A DNA stretch of 29,285 bases from contig CAJTIX010000017.1 in NCBI GenBank assembly GCA_910576795.1, positions 1 to 29,285 of the forward strand, written 5' to 3'. The DNA is from an uncultured Bacilli bacterium. Its GTDB lineage: Bacteria > Bacillota_I > Bacilli_A > RF39 > UBA660. The notes beneath the pieces are model-generated. The model was not told where the DNA came from. It worked only from the letters and a program-made list of their open reading frames with translations, and did not search any database. A program made the position numbers and the translations under genes. Position 1 is the stretch's first letter, and each line of letters begins with the position of its first letter. Below are positions 22,127-28,886 of the stretch, in pieces.

Positions 22127-22878
22127 AGTACAGTCCCTTCAACTTCGATAAGTTCTTCTCTTTCTTTACCTAGTAACCATTTTTGAGCTTGTTCTTCTGT
22201 TTCAAATTCTTCTACATAACACTCATCTGTAGAATTGTCTACTGCTATAAAACCACTACTGATTTGATTACTATAGATTTTATCTTCCTTAATAGGTAAA
22301 TCTTTATGATCCATCCAATTATCAATATACTCATCAAGTATTGATTGTGGTACTTTACTAAATTTATCATTATTTAGATAAAAAGTTTCAAATGTGTCTT
22401 TATCTCTACAATATAATGATTCATCATGATTCATAATCATAATACTTGCAAGTTCATCATCTCCATATAGAGATCTTGCCATTTTTAAAGCATCACCAAA
22501 ATTATTAAAATGCTCATCATAAGAAGTAGCAAAACCTTGATCTCGATCCTCTTCTGTTTCCCACATTTCAATTCGATAATCATCTACATATTGTTTTAAA
22601 ACATCTTTATTTACAATAATCATTCTATAATCATAGTCTTCTACTCTATATAAATTTAAAAAAACTCCAGTTTCACAGAGTTTATCTAATAAATCATTTT
22701 GTATATTAGGATTCACAAATATATAATTATCATCTAATTTTTTGTGAGGAAGATTGATTGTTAAATCATCCCAAAGTTCCCCATTTTTATTATTTAGTAA
22801 AATTGCTAATCTTCCACTAGGATATTCACCTAACTCTAAATATAAATCTTTATCTTGATAATTAACAATAGACTTCAT
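22123..22878 (-). CDS. DUF4313-domain protein, 251 aa
   Basis: The first 75 residues match DUF4313 as I know it: YLELGEYPSGRLAILL, GELWDDLTINLPHKKL and NYIFVNPNIQNDLLDKLCET keep the YxxGrlaI, lTvNlp and vNp-N pattern. DUF4313 occurs on plasmids and conjugative elements and has no known function. The remainder (YRIEMWETEEDRDQGFATSY and GFIAVDNSTDECYVEEFETE) appears to contain two further small domains, each with an acidic, aromatic pattern. It is soluble. It overlaps both neighbours by one to four bases. Confidence 0.68.
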   Translation of the reverse strand: MKSIVNYQDKDLYLELGEYPSGRLAILLNNKNGELWDDLTINLPHKKLDDNYIFVNPNIQNDLLDKLCETGVFLNLYRVEDYDYRMIIVNKDVLKQYVDDYRIEMWETEEDRDQGFATSYDEHFNNFGDALKMARSLYGDDELASIMIMNHDESLYCRDKDTFETFYLNNDKFSKVPQSILDEYIDNWMDHKDLPIKEDKIYSNQISSGFIAVDNSTDECYVEEFETEEQAQKWLLGKEREELIEVEGTVL

Positions 22879-23174
22879 TACATCATCTCCATTGTACTAT
22901 CAAAAGAATCATTTACTAATTCACTAATATTTTTATCATAAGAGTTTTCAAGAAGTTTAGTAATTGCAATTGCTTTTGTTCCTCTATTATCACAATTTAA
23001 AATATCATAAACTTGTGAATAACGATAAGAGTGTAAAAATTGAGGACCTTCTGCATTAGCATATTCTTTAGCTGTAGAATCCGCCTCTTCAATCAAATCC
23101 ATTAAGTCATTATCTTTTATGTATTCTAATATCTCTTTATTTTCATCTAAAAAAACTTTATAATTACTTTTCAT
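22878..23174 (-). CDS. Small hypothetical protein, 98 aa
   Basis: The start is ATG 23174 (MKSNYKVFLDENKE), because GGAGG lies seven bases upstream. A longer frame to 23282 would run through the preceding gene and encodes an unlikely leader. The protein is predicted helical (EILEYIKDNDLMDLIEEADS), soluble and acidic, with a TKAIAITKLLENSYDKNISE segment. It overlaps the previous gene by 11 bases and the next by one. No family recognised. Confidence 0.62.
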   Translation of the reverse strand: MKSNYKVFLDENKEILEYIKDNDLMDLIEEADSTAKEYANAEGPQFLHSYRYSQVYDILNCDNRGTKAIAITKLLENSYDKNISELVNDSFDSTMEMM

Positions 23175-23742
23175 TTTCCACCTCCAATTCTTCATCATAA
23201 GATAAATAGTTATTACAATAAAATTCCATATTTTTTGCAAAATCATCAGCATTTTTACAATGGTATGTTGCACCTGATCCATCTTCTGAACCTATCCACA
23301 CTGTTTTTTCATTCTTATCATACTCTACATTAATATTAAATGAATTAGATAATGGCAAATGTTCTTTCGTTTTATCATCATACCAAACATTATCTCCATT
23401 AGTCTCAAAGTCATAAAAGTTCTCATCACAATCAAGACATTGATAAGAATATTCGATATTTTCACTTATAAATAGGTTATTATTACAATTCTTACAACAA
23501 GCATCAGTTAGTAATTGATGTTCTCTATCTGGCGATTCTAAACAAGAATGTGCAGCACTATAAATATATCCTAAAATTTCAAGAGAATTTTCTAATTCTT
23601 TTGCTGTTTCACTATCCATTCTAACTTCTGAATTTTCTAAAATATCATTGATATAATTATAAGCGACTTTTGCTTCTCTCATAGTTTCATAATCATTCAT
23701 AGATAAATCACTTGTTTTTTTATCTAATATCATCATACTCAT
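23164..23742 (-). CDS. Hypothetical zinc-ribbon protein, 192 aa
   Basis: The central part holds two CxxC pairs, CCKNCNNN and QCLDCDENF, spaced about 20 residues apart (near 82-106), which is a zinc-ribbon pattern. The N-terminal 75 residues are helical (YETMREAKVAYNYINDILEN). The C-terminal part (VWIGSEDGSGATYHCKNADD) looks like a small beta domain. A ribbon may bind nucleic acid or protein; nothing more specific can be said. It is soluble and acidic (DEELEVENEK end) and is part of the tightly packed block. Confidence 0.62.
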   Translation of the reverse strand: MSMMILDKKTSDLSMNDYETMREAKVAYNYINDILENSEVRMDSETAKELENSLEILGYIYSAAHSCLESPDREHQLLTDACCKNCNNNLFISENIEYSYQCLDCDENFYDFETNGDNVWYDDKTKEHLPLSNSFNINVEYDKNEKTVWIGSEDGSGATYHCKNADDFAKNMEFYCNNYLSYDEELEVENEK

Positions 23743-23744
23743 AA

Positions 23745-24005
23745 CTACATTACCTCATAACTATCATCTTTTTCTCTATCTTCATTTAATCCATTAGGAT
23801 TTATAAAATCATCCTTATAATCATTATCTACTACATAGCAATAATAATTCATAAGCATTACGAAGACACCTTCTCCAATAAAATCTCTTCTATAAACTTC
23901 ACCTTTATCATCAATATGTTCCACTGCAACACCATTTCTTATTTTATCGGCTTCTGTTTGACCTACTCTAAGTGTTCCATTATTATTTATTTCTATTTCT
24001 ATCAT
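23745..24005 (-). CDS. Small hypothetical protein, 86 aa
   Basis: No family recognised. It starts MIEIEINNNGTLRVGQTEAD and contains a hydrophobic core GEGVFVMLMNYYCYVV that is too short and mixed for a sure membrane helix. The tail is strongly acidic (NEDREKDDSYEVM). The ATG overlaps the upstream stop by four bases, with the next gene two bases downstream. The small size and acidity invite comparison with anti-restriction or DNA-mimic proteins, but no such family was recognised. Confidence 0.6.
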   Translation of the reverse strand: MIEIEINNNGTLRVGQTEADKIRNGVAVEHIDDKGEVYRRDFIGEGVFVMLMNYYCYVVDNDYKDDFINPNGLNEDREKDDSYEVM

Positions 24006-24970
24006 TTCTCCTCCAATCCCTTATCTTTATTTCTATGAAATTCTATTGCACTATCAACATTATCAATTACATTTTCTAATGAATCCCATGCACTAAGATC
24101 CAAAATATTATCATCTAATATAAGTTCATATTTCCCATCTGATTTTTCTTTAGTAAGCATACTATCAAAACTGATATCTAACTTTTTAAATATGTCATTA
24201 TAATAATCAGTAAAACTAGACATATTATAATTGCCATTGTCAGCATCAAAGTATTCAAATGGAAGTTTAGTACTAAAATCTACATCATAATCTTTTGATA
24301 CTTTTAATATAGCCTCTTTCTTCTCATCTAGTATTCCAAAATATTCTTCAAAAAGATTAAATAATTTTTCACTTATCAAATCTTCACTCATATCTTTATT
24401 AAACCAATCAATTTCTTCTATTACACTTTCCCAATAACTATGAGTAATTTTATAACCATACTCGATTGTTGCTTGTCCTTCTGAATAATGTAGTTCTACT
24501 GAATTACCAAAATTCATTACTCTAGCAACTGTATAAGAATCTTCATCATTCATCTCTTTAGGAGTAGTAATAATATCACCTTCAAGAAATCCAGTAGATG
24601 GAATCTTATCAATTGAAATATCACCTTCTAAATAACAATCTATTCCTAGTTCATCAAATAATTCATTTCTTAATTCCATATATTTAGAAAAGTAATCATC
24701 AAAATTGTCATAATCTTTTTCTGGAACATTATATTTCTTTATAAATGAATTAGCTCGATTAGTCCAATAAGCATCTTTTTTTCCCATTTTGAATAAATCT
24801 TTAATAGTCCAGTTATTCGCATATATTTCATTGTAATTCATAATGTCTTTATATAATTCATCTAAATCATCTGAAATATAGTCTTTAAGATATTCTAGTA
24901 AACATAAATCACCTAAATCATAATTTTTTCTAACCTCTTTTAAATCAATTTCATGTAATGGATATATCAT
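24002..24970 (-). CDS. Hypothetical acidic protein, 322 aa
   Basis: No family recognised. It is rich in Asp, Glu, Tyr and Trp throughout (KDYISDDLDELYKDIMNYNE; FDADNGNYNMSSFTDYYNDI). It has no membrane segment or signal peptide and no catalytic motif I can see. The middle part (STGFLEGDIITTPKEMNDED) may be a small beta domain. It overlaps both neighbours by four bases, so translation is coupled on both sides. Confidence 0.6.
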   Translation of the reverse strand: MIYPLHEIDLKEVRKNYDLGDLCLLEYLKDYISDDLDELYKDIMNYNEIYANNWTIKDLFKMGKKDAYWTNRANSFIKKYNVPEKDYDNFDDYFSKYMELRNELFDELGIDCYLEGDISIDKIPSTGFLEGDIITTPKEMNDEDSYTVARVMNFGNSVELHYSEGQATIEYGYKITHSYWESVIEEIDWFNKDMSEDLISEKLFNLFEEYFGILDEKKEAILKVSKDYDVDFSTKLPFEYFDADNGNYNMSSFTDYYNDIFKKLDISFDSMLTKEKSDGKYELILDDNILDLSAWDSLENVIDNVDSAIEFHRNKDKGLEEK

Positions 24971-25377
24971 AGTGAAACTCCTTCTAAATTATTCTCTCTA
25001 TTATCTTGTATTGCTTGATTCTCCTTAATAGTCTCAATAATAGCTTCTTTATGAAACTTATAAAAATTAGTATGATTAAATCCACTAGTATCTATGACTT
25101 CACAATTGTTATTGCTTACAAACTCCATAAAATCCAACATTATACCCATATCTCTTGAAATATGATTTTGAGATCTAATAATCACTTTAGATATATTCTT
25201 ATTTTCAATTTCATTTTTTAATTTACTTAATTCAGTTCTATTATCAATAGATATTCTACTTTTTATATAATCGCAATAATAATCGAAATCTTCATCAATC
25301 CCATAAATATCTTTTATTTGATTTTTTGTAAAAGTTCTATTATCTTTCCAACTTTCATAAACTGCTAATTTTCCCAT
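24967..25377 (-). CDS. Hypothetical protein, 136 aa, resolvase-like segment
   Basis: The middle part, KVIIRSQNHISRDMGIMLDF then MEFVSNNNCEVIDTSG, resembles the beta strand, R-x-S-R turn and helix of the serine-recombinase catalytic domain (as in VKDISRLSRN...LMEFLE...). The N-terminal catalytic serine motif is absent: the protein begins MGKLAVYESWKDNRTFTKNQ. It may be a recombinase-fold relative that has lost catalysis, or the likeness may be chance. It is soluble. The AGG-type ribosome site (GAAAGGAAG) before the ATG is good. The next start overlaps its stop by four bases. Confidence 0.6.
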   Translation of the reverse strand: MGKLAVYESWKDNRTFTKNQIKDIYGIDEDFDYYCDYIKSRISIDNRTELSKLKNEIENKNISKVIIRSQNHISRDMGIMLDFMEFVSNNNCEVIDTSGFNHTNFYKFHKEAIIETIKENQAIQDNRENNLEGVSL

Positions 25378-25389
25378 AACTTCCTTTCA

Positions 25390-26583
25390 TCATATAACAA
25401 GATCACATTCATTGTTTAGTTCTAACCTTCTATCATCATTAAATCTTGTTTCCAAATCACCATAACCGACTATTTTGTATTCTCCATCATTAATTCCTAT
25501 AATTTCATCCAATCCATACTTTTTAATTTCTTCTTTTAAGACCTCTATATCTTCTTCTGAATAATTATCAATATAATAATCATTCCAATCTTCATCTGAA
25601 ATATGACACATCGTAGCATCCGATTCACATACAGCATCGTATATATCCTGCAATAATTTTGAACAATTAGAAATTTTAGGTAATTTCAAATACTCTTTTA
25701 TCTCATCGTATATTAAGGTTTGAAAAGCCCTTTTAATAAATTCTCCATTCATTTCAGAATCTTTATTTCCAATTGAATGTCTTAAATCGCATTCATCATA
25801 ACTTGCAATTATATTAGCAACTTCCTTATTATCTTGAATAATAATTGCATTACAACGCATATCATCATAATCAGTTAACCATGTTCCTAAAATCTTAATA
25901 TTACTATCTAATAATTTAGCTGTTTCTTTTTCTCTAGGTAATATAACATCAATCATCTCTTGTTCCATAAAATCAAAAGCGTCAAATTTTGATGGATCTA
26001 CACCATCTACATAATAATAAGATAATGGAAATAAATCATAATCTTTAGAATTTCTATCAACCATATACTCATTAGTACATAAATCATAAGACATATATTC
26101 TTTACCTTCTGGTGATTGTAAATGGCCTGATCCATCATTATACTTATGCCAAAACCACCCTTCTCCTAATTTCTTACAGGGAACAATTTTTGCTTCCATA
26201 TCATCGTAATCATCTTCTACCAAAACATCAGAATCAACTACAGAATCTATATTTTTTCTTTCTATTTCGATTTCTTTATTTAAATCATTATCAACCTTAT
26301 TCCAATCTACTAAATTATTTAAAGAAGATATAAAATCTAATACATCTTCTTGTTTATTTAAATTTAGTTTTTTAAATTTACTTATCAACGATTTATCTTT
26401 AAAAGTGTCACCATCACAACTAACATAATCATCTCTTTCAGTTGAAAATAGTTCACAAGAAATTGATATATCATCTTTTTCTATATCTATTCTTTGTATA
26501 TGAGAATCAGTCATATCAATATTTCTATAATCCCAATCTCCACATAATTCTGAAAACTTTTGTAATTTTTCTTTTAAACTCAC
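25390..26583 (-). CDS. Hypothetical acidic protein, 397 aa
   Basis: No named family. It is the largest of the accessory block and strongly acidic. Distinct stretches are MSLKEKLQKFSELCGDWDYR at the start, GEGWFWHKYNDGSGHLQSPE near 140, YYYVDGVDPSKFDAFDFMEQ near 190 and a C-terminal region with DEDWNDYYIDNYSEEDIEVL. Several domains are likely. There is no membrane segment. GGGGG precedes the ATG. The acidic surface could mimic DNA or bind basic partners; this is inference only. Confidence 0.6.
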   Translation of the reverse strand: MSLKEKLQKFSELCGDWDYRNIDMTDSHIQRIDIEKDDISISCELFSTERDDYVSCDGDTFKDKSLISKFKKLNLNKQEDVLDFISSLNNLVDWNKVDNDLNKEIEIERKNIDSVVDSDVLVEDDYDDMEAKIVPCKKLGEGWFWHKYNDGSGHLQSPEGKEYMSYDLCTNEYMVDRNSKDYDLFPLSYYYVDGVDPSKFDAFDFMEQEMIDVILPREKETAKLLDSNIKILGTWLTDYDDMRCNAIIIQDNKEVANIIASYDECDLRHSIGNKDSEMNGEFIKRAFQTLIYDEIKEYLKLPKISNCSKLLQDIYDAVCESDATMCHISDEDWNDYYIDNYSEEDIEVLKEEIKKYGLDEIIGINDGEYKIVGYGDLETRFNDDRRLELNNECDLVI

Positions 26584-26605
26584 TAAATCCCCCTTTTTAA
26601 CTTAA

Positions 26606-26992
26606 TTAAATAACATTTTCTGTTCCATCATTATCTTTTTCAAATTCTAAGTTATTTATCTCTTTCCATTGTTTACTTAAATGATTCCAACATTTATTCA
26701 AAAATTCATTTATTTCTTCTAAATCATTTTCACTTATGTTGTGAATTACCGCATGCCATTGTTCATATCCATGTCTTTGTAAAGCATGATGAAGATATAA
26801 CACCATTTCATTTGTTTCTTCTCCGTCGTCATCTAATCCATGATCTAAGTCATAACGAAACATTAGATTATAATTTAAATCATAATCTAATCCTTCATGT
26901 AATTTAAAATCTTCCCAACTATCATATTCTGATGTTCTATTTCCTTCCCAAACTTCACAATAATAATCATGATCTGTAAATGTTTTTAGCAT
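26606..26992 (-). CDS. Hypothetical very acidic protein, 128 aa
   Basis: No family recognised. The product is dominated by Asp, Glu, Tyr, Trp and His (FKLHEGLDYDLNYNLMFRYD, then LDHGLDDDGEETNEM), with YEQWHAVIHNISENDLEEIN later. It is soluble with no motif of known enzymes. GGGAGG stands six bases before the ATG. It is preceded by a 41-residue ORF and a hairpin-rich spacer, so it is probably near the 5' end of the long accessory transcript. Its size and charge are those of known anti-restriction proteins, without sequence match. Confidence 0.6.
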   Translation of the reverse strand: MLKTFTDHDYYCEVWEGNRTSEYDSWEDFKLHEGLDYDLNYNLMFRYDLDHGLDDDGEETNEMVLYLHHALQRHGYEQWHAVIHNISENDLEEINEFLNKCWNHLSKQWKEINNLEFEKDNDGTENVI

Positions 26993-27008
26993 CTTATCCT
27001 CCCTTTCA

Positions 27009-27134
27009 TTAATCCAATAAAAAAATCTTCTTATGGTAAATTAAAATTCTTTTTATTGGCTTTTGTTCTTTATCATATATTTGATAGCAATTACCCCAAA
27101 ATAATTGCCATTTCCATAATATTTTTCTTTTCAT
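27009..27134 (-). CDS. Small basic protein, 41 aa
   Basis: AAAGAGGATAT before ATG 27132-27134 opens a 41-residue frame beginning MKRKILWKWQLFWGNCYQIY and ending in RILIYHKKIFLLD before TAA. It is basic and aromatic, the opposite of its acidic neighbours. The ribosome site and aromatic-rich composition argue for a real gene. The 3' end overlaps a perfect 10-bp inverted repeat (27014-27023 with 27050-27059), which may regulate the next gene. No family recognised; a leader or regulatory peptide is possible. Confidence 0.5.
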   Translation of the reverse strand: MKRKILWKWQLFWGNCYQIYDKEQKPIKRILIYHKKIFLLD

Positions 27135-27353
27135 ATATCCTCTTTAAATTCCATAATAAAAGATCAATCATGAGATTGATCCATATCTAATAATTACCCC
27201 TTAATCAAAATAAAGTGCTACCGATATTCAGTAACACTTTAAAAAGAATAAAAAGGGGTTGACTAGTGTGATACTAGCACCAATTCGCCAATAAGTGAAT
27301 TGGTTACACTTATTATACTTACTTTCATTTATATTTCAATATTATTTTTAAAA
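27135..27353. other. Hairpin-rich non-coding spacer
   Basis: These 219 bases hold no convincing gene but many inverted repeats. GATCAATC/GATTGATC (27162-27181) is followed on the minus strand by TTTTATT, so it is terminator-like. AAAGTGTTAC/GTAGCACTTT pair at 27212-27240. CTAGT/ACTAG pair at 27263-27277. CCAATTC/GAATTGG (27280-27303) and AATAAGTG/CACTTATT (27290-27314) exclude each other. Candidates are an attenuating leader, an origin of transfer or a recombination site. Confidence 0.6.
27162..27181 (-). terminator. Terminator-like hairpin in the spacer
   Basis: A perfect 8-bp stem with loop TCAT on the minus strand is followed by TTTTATTATGG. The stem is AT-rich, so strength is uncertain; it may act as an attenuator. 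Confidence 0.45.
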
Positions 27354-27674
27354 CTAATCTGTTATTTCATAATAATATTTTGCCTCTTCATCTTTTAAAT
27401 TTTCCATAGCATATTCATCAGCTTGTTTCCATAATAAATCATATACTCTTGCTACTGATTCATTACTTTCATAATGTTCAAAGATTTTCCAGTTTAATAC
27501 CATTACTAACTCTGTTAAGAATTTATAATCATCTTTCCATTCATTAAAGGCTCTTTTAAAAGTATCTTTAATGGCATTTATTCCAAAATTATCAGCAATA
27601 CTGAAATCTTGATAAAAGGTAGTAATTGGTTTATATCCTGTCATTTCTTCGATATTCCAATTTTTTATATTCAT
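27354..27674 (-). CDS. Hypothetical protein, 106 aa (ICE-associated)
   Basis: The start MNIKNWNIEEMTGYKPITTF, then YQDFSIADNFG, AIKDTFKRAFNEWK and TELVMVLNWKIFEHY, is a pattern I associate with a small family common on Firmicute conjugative elements, whose function is not known. It is helical, soluble and slightly acidic. GGGGG precedes the ATG. It lies 13 bases after the tyrosine recombinase stop and so is co-transcribed with it. A hairpin-rich spacer follows. Confidence 0.65.
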   Translation of the reverse strand: MNIKNWNIEEMTGYKPITTFYQDFSIADNFGINAIKDTFKRAFNEWKDDYKFLTELVMVLNWKIFEHYESNESVARVYDLLWKQADEYAMENLKDEEAKYYYEITD

Positions 27675-27687
27675 TTATTCCCCCTTT

Positions 27688-28539
27688 TTAACTCATATAC
27701 TTTCTATGAGAAAACTTCACATTAGCTTGATTAACCATTGCATAGTGCATAGTTGTATCAATCTTAGTGTGTCCTAATAATTTTTGTACTTGTTCAATAG
27801 GCATACCTTTATCTATAGCCATAGTTGCCATCGTTCTTCTAAACTTATGTGGATGTACTTTTTTTATATTCATATTTTTACCTAGATTTCTTATAATAGA
27901 TTCAATAGCTGATATAGTCATTCTATGATATGGTTTTATTTTAGAAACGAAAAGTGCTTCTTCATTATCAGTTCTTGTATTTAAATATTGTTTTAAATGA
28001 ATTTTTGTTCTTGCATCAAAATATACTTCTCTTTGTTTATTACCTTTACCTAATACAATACAGGATCTATCTTCAAAATCAATATCAGTTATATTTAAAT
28101 TTACTAATTCACCTATTCTAATCCCAGTAGAAATTAATAATTCTATTATCACAAGTTCTCTAATATGAAGACAACCATCCCTTAACTTTTCAATATTTTC
28201 ATCTGTTAAAGTTTCTTTCACTACTGTTGCAGTTTTAACTCTATGTATTCTTCTAACTGGGCTTTTTAAAATATAATCTTCATCTTCTAACCATGCAAAG
28301 AAACTAGAAAACACTCGTCTAATATTATCCATAGTAACAGCATTACAAGTACTATTTTCTTTATAAAATGAAAAATATATTCTTATATCATCAGTTGTAA
28401 TATCTTTTATTGACTTATCTATATATTCAATAAATTTTGATAAAATATCTTGATAATACTTAAGTGTTCTGCTGGAACAACCTTCTATATCTTTAGAAGC
28501 CAAAAACATATTTAAAAATTTATTGTTTTCTTGTTGCAT
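27688..28539 (-). CDS. Tyrosine recombinase (XerC/D-like phage integrase family)
   Basis: The 283-residue product has an N-terminal SAM-like DNA-binding domain (residues 1-95, SSRTLKYYQDILSKFIEYID) and a full catalytic domain. R141 is in STGIRIGEL, a conserved Lys in GKGNKQRE, H231 and R234 in HPHKFRRT, H257 in LLGHTKID and the nucleophile Y266 in MHYAMVN. It should be active. The start is ATG 28539, behind GGAGG; a GTG one codon earlier overlaps the site. XerC/D-type enzymes resolve dimers or move their own element, and this one is separate from the serine integrase 12 kb away. It may serve a nested element or resolve element circles. Confidence 0.9.
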   Translation of the reverse strand: MQQENNKFLNMFLASKDIEGCSSRTLKYYQDILSKFIEYIDKSIKDITTDDIRIYFSFYKENSTCNAVTMDNIRRVFSSFFAWLEDEDYILKSPVRRIHRVKTATVVKETLTDENIEKLRDGCLHIRELVIIELLISTGIRIGELVNLNITDIDFEDRSCIVLGKGNKQREVYFDARTKIHLKQYLNTRTDNEEALFVSKIKPYHRMTISAIESIIRNLGKNMNIKKVHPHKFRRTMATMAIDKGMPIEQVQKLLGHTKIDTTMHYAMVNQANVKFSHRKYMS

Positions 28540-28596
28540 CACACCTCCTTCCTAATTTTTACCTATAAAAAACTATTGATTGAAATATTTTAAACT

Positions 28597-28818
28597 TTAA
28601 ATTTCTTCTTTTGTATCAGTAGTTTGTTCTCTTATTTCTTTATATTTATTTTTTAGCCTTTTTGAAGATAATGCTATTTCATTAACTACATCATCAACAC
28701 ACCAACAATCACTTGGTAAATATTTTCTTTCATAAAAATAGTTTTTACATATTTTTGATATATCACACACTATATGATATAGTTTTACTTCATCTTCATC
28801 TGATATTCTTTTTTTCAT
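28597..28818 (-). CDS. Small hypothetical protein, 73 aa
   Basis: The start is ATG 28818 (MKKRISDEDEVKLYHIVC), behind GGGGG; a longer frame to 28863 begins inside the terminator hairpin and is rejected. The product is helical and contains DISKICKNYFYERKYL and DCWCVDDVVNEIALSSKRLK. Four cysteines are scattered without a clear metal motif. It precedes the tyrosine recombinase by 57 bases and may be its regulator or accessory factor. No family recognised. Confidence 0.55.
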   Translation of the reverse strand: MKKRISDEDEVKLYHIVCDISKICKNYFYERKYLPSDCWCVDDVVNEIALSSKRLKNKYKEIREQTTDTKEEI

Positions 28819-28840
28819 CTGTCCCCCTTTCTTCCAAATA

Positions 28841-28863
28841 AAAAGAGCATTTTTGCTCTGCAA
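28841..28863 (-). terminator. Intrinsic terminator after the tetracycline-resistance gene
   Basis: AGAGCA and TGCTCT pair around an AAAA loop on the minus strand, followed by TTTTTATTT. It lies about 25 bases past the stop at 28887. Confidence 0.75.
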
Positions 28864-28886
28864 ATTGTAATTTAGCGAATAGTAAC

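Noticed and set aside
23175..23282. N-terminal extension of the 98-aa protein to 23282
   Set aside because: The extension is antisense-like in composition, lies inside the zinc-ribbon gene and lacks a ribosome site; GGAGG marks ATG 23174.
16819..28539. Relaxase or VirB4 gene within the window
   Set aside because: I looked for HUH or MOB histidine triads and VirB4 Walker motifs in the element genes and saw none, so transfer competence is not claimed.
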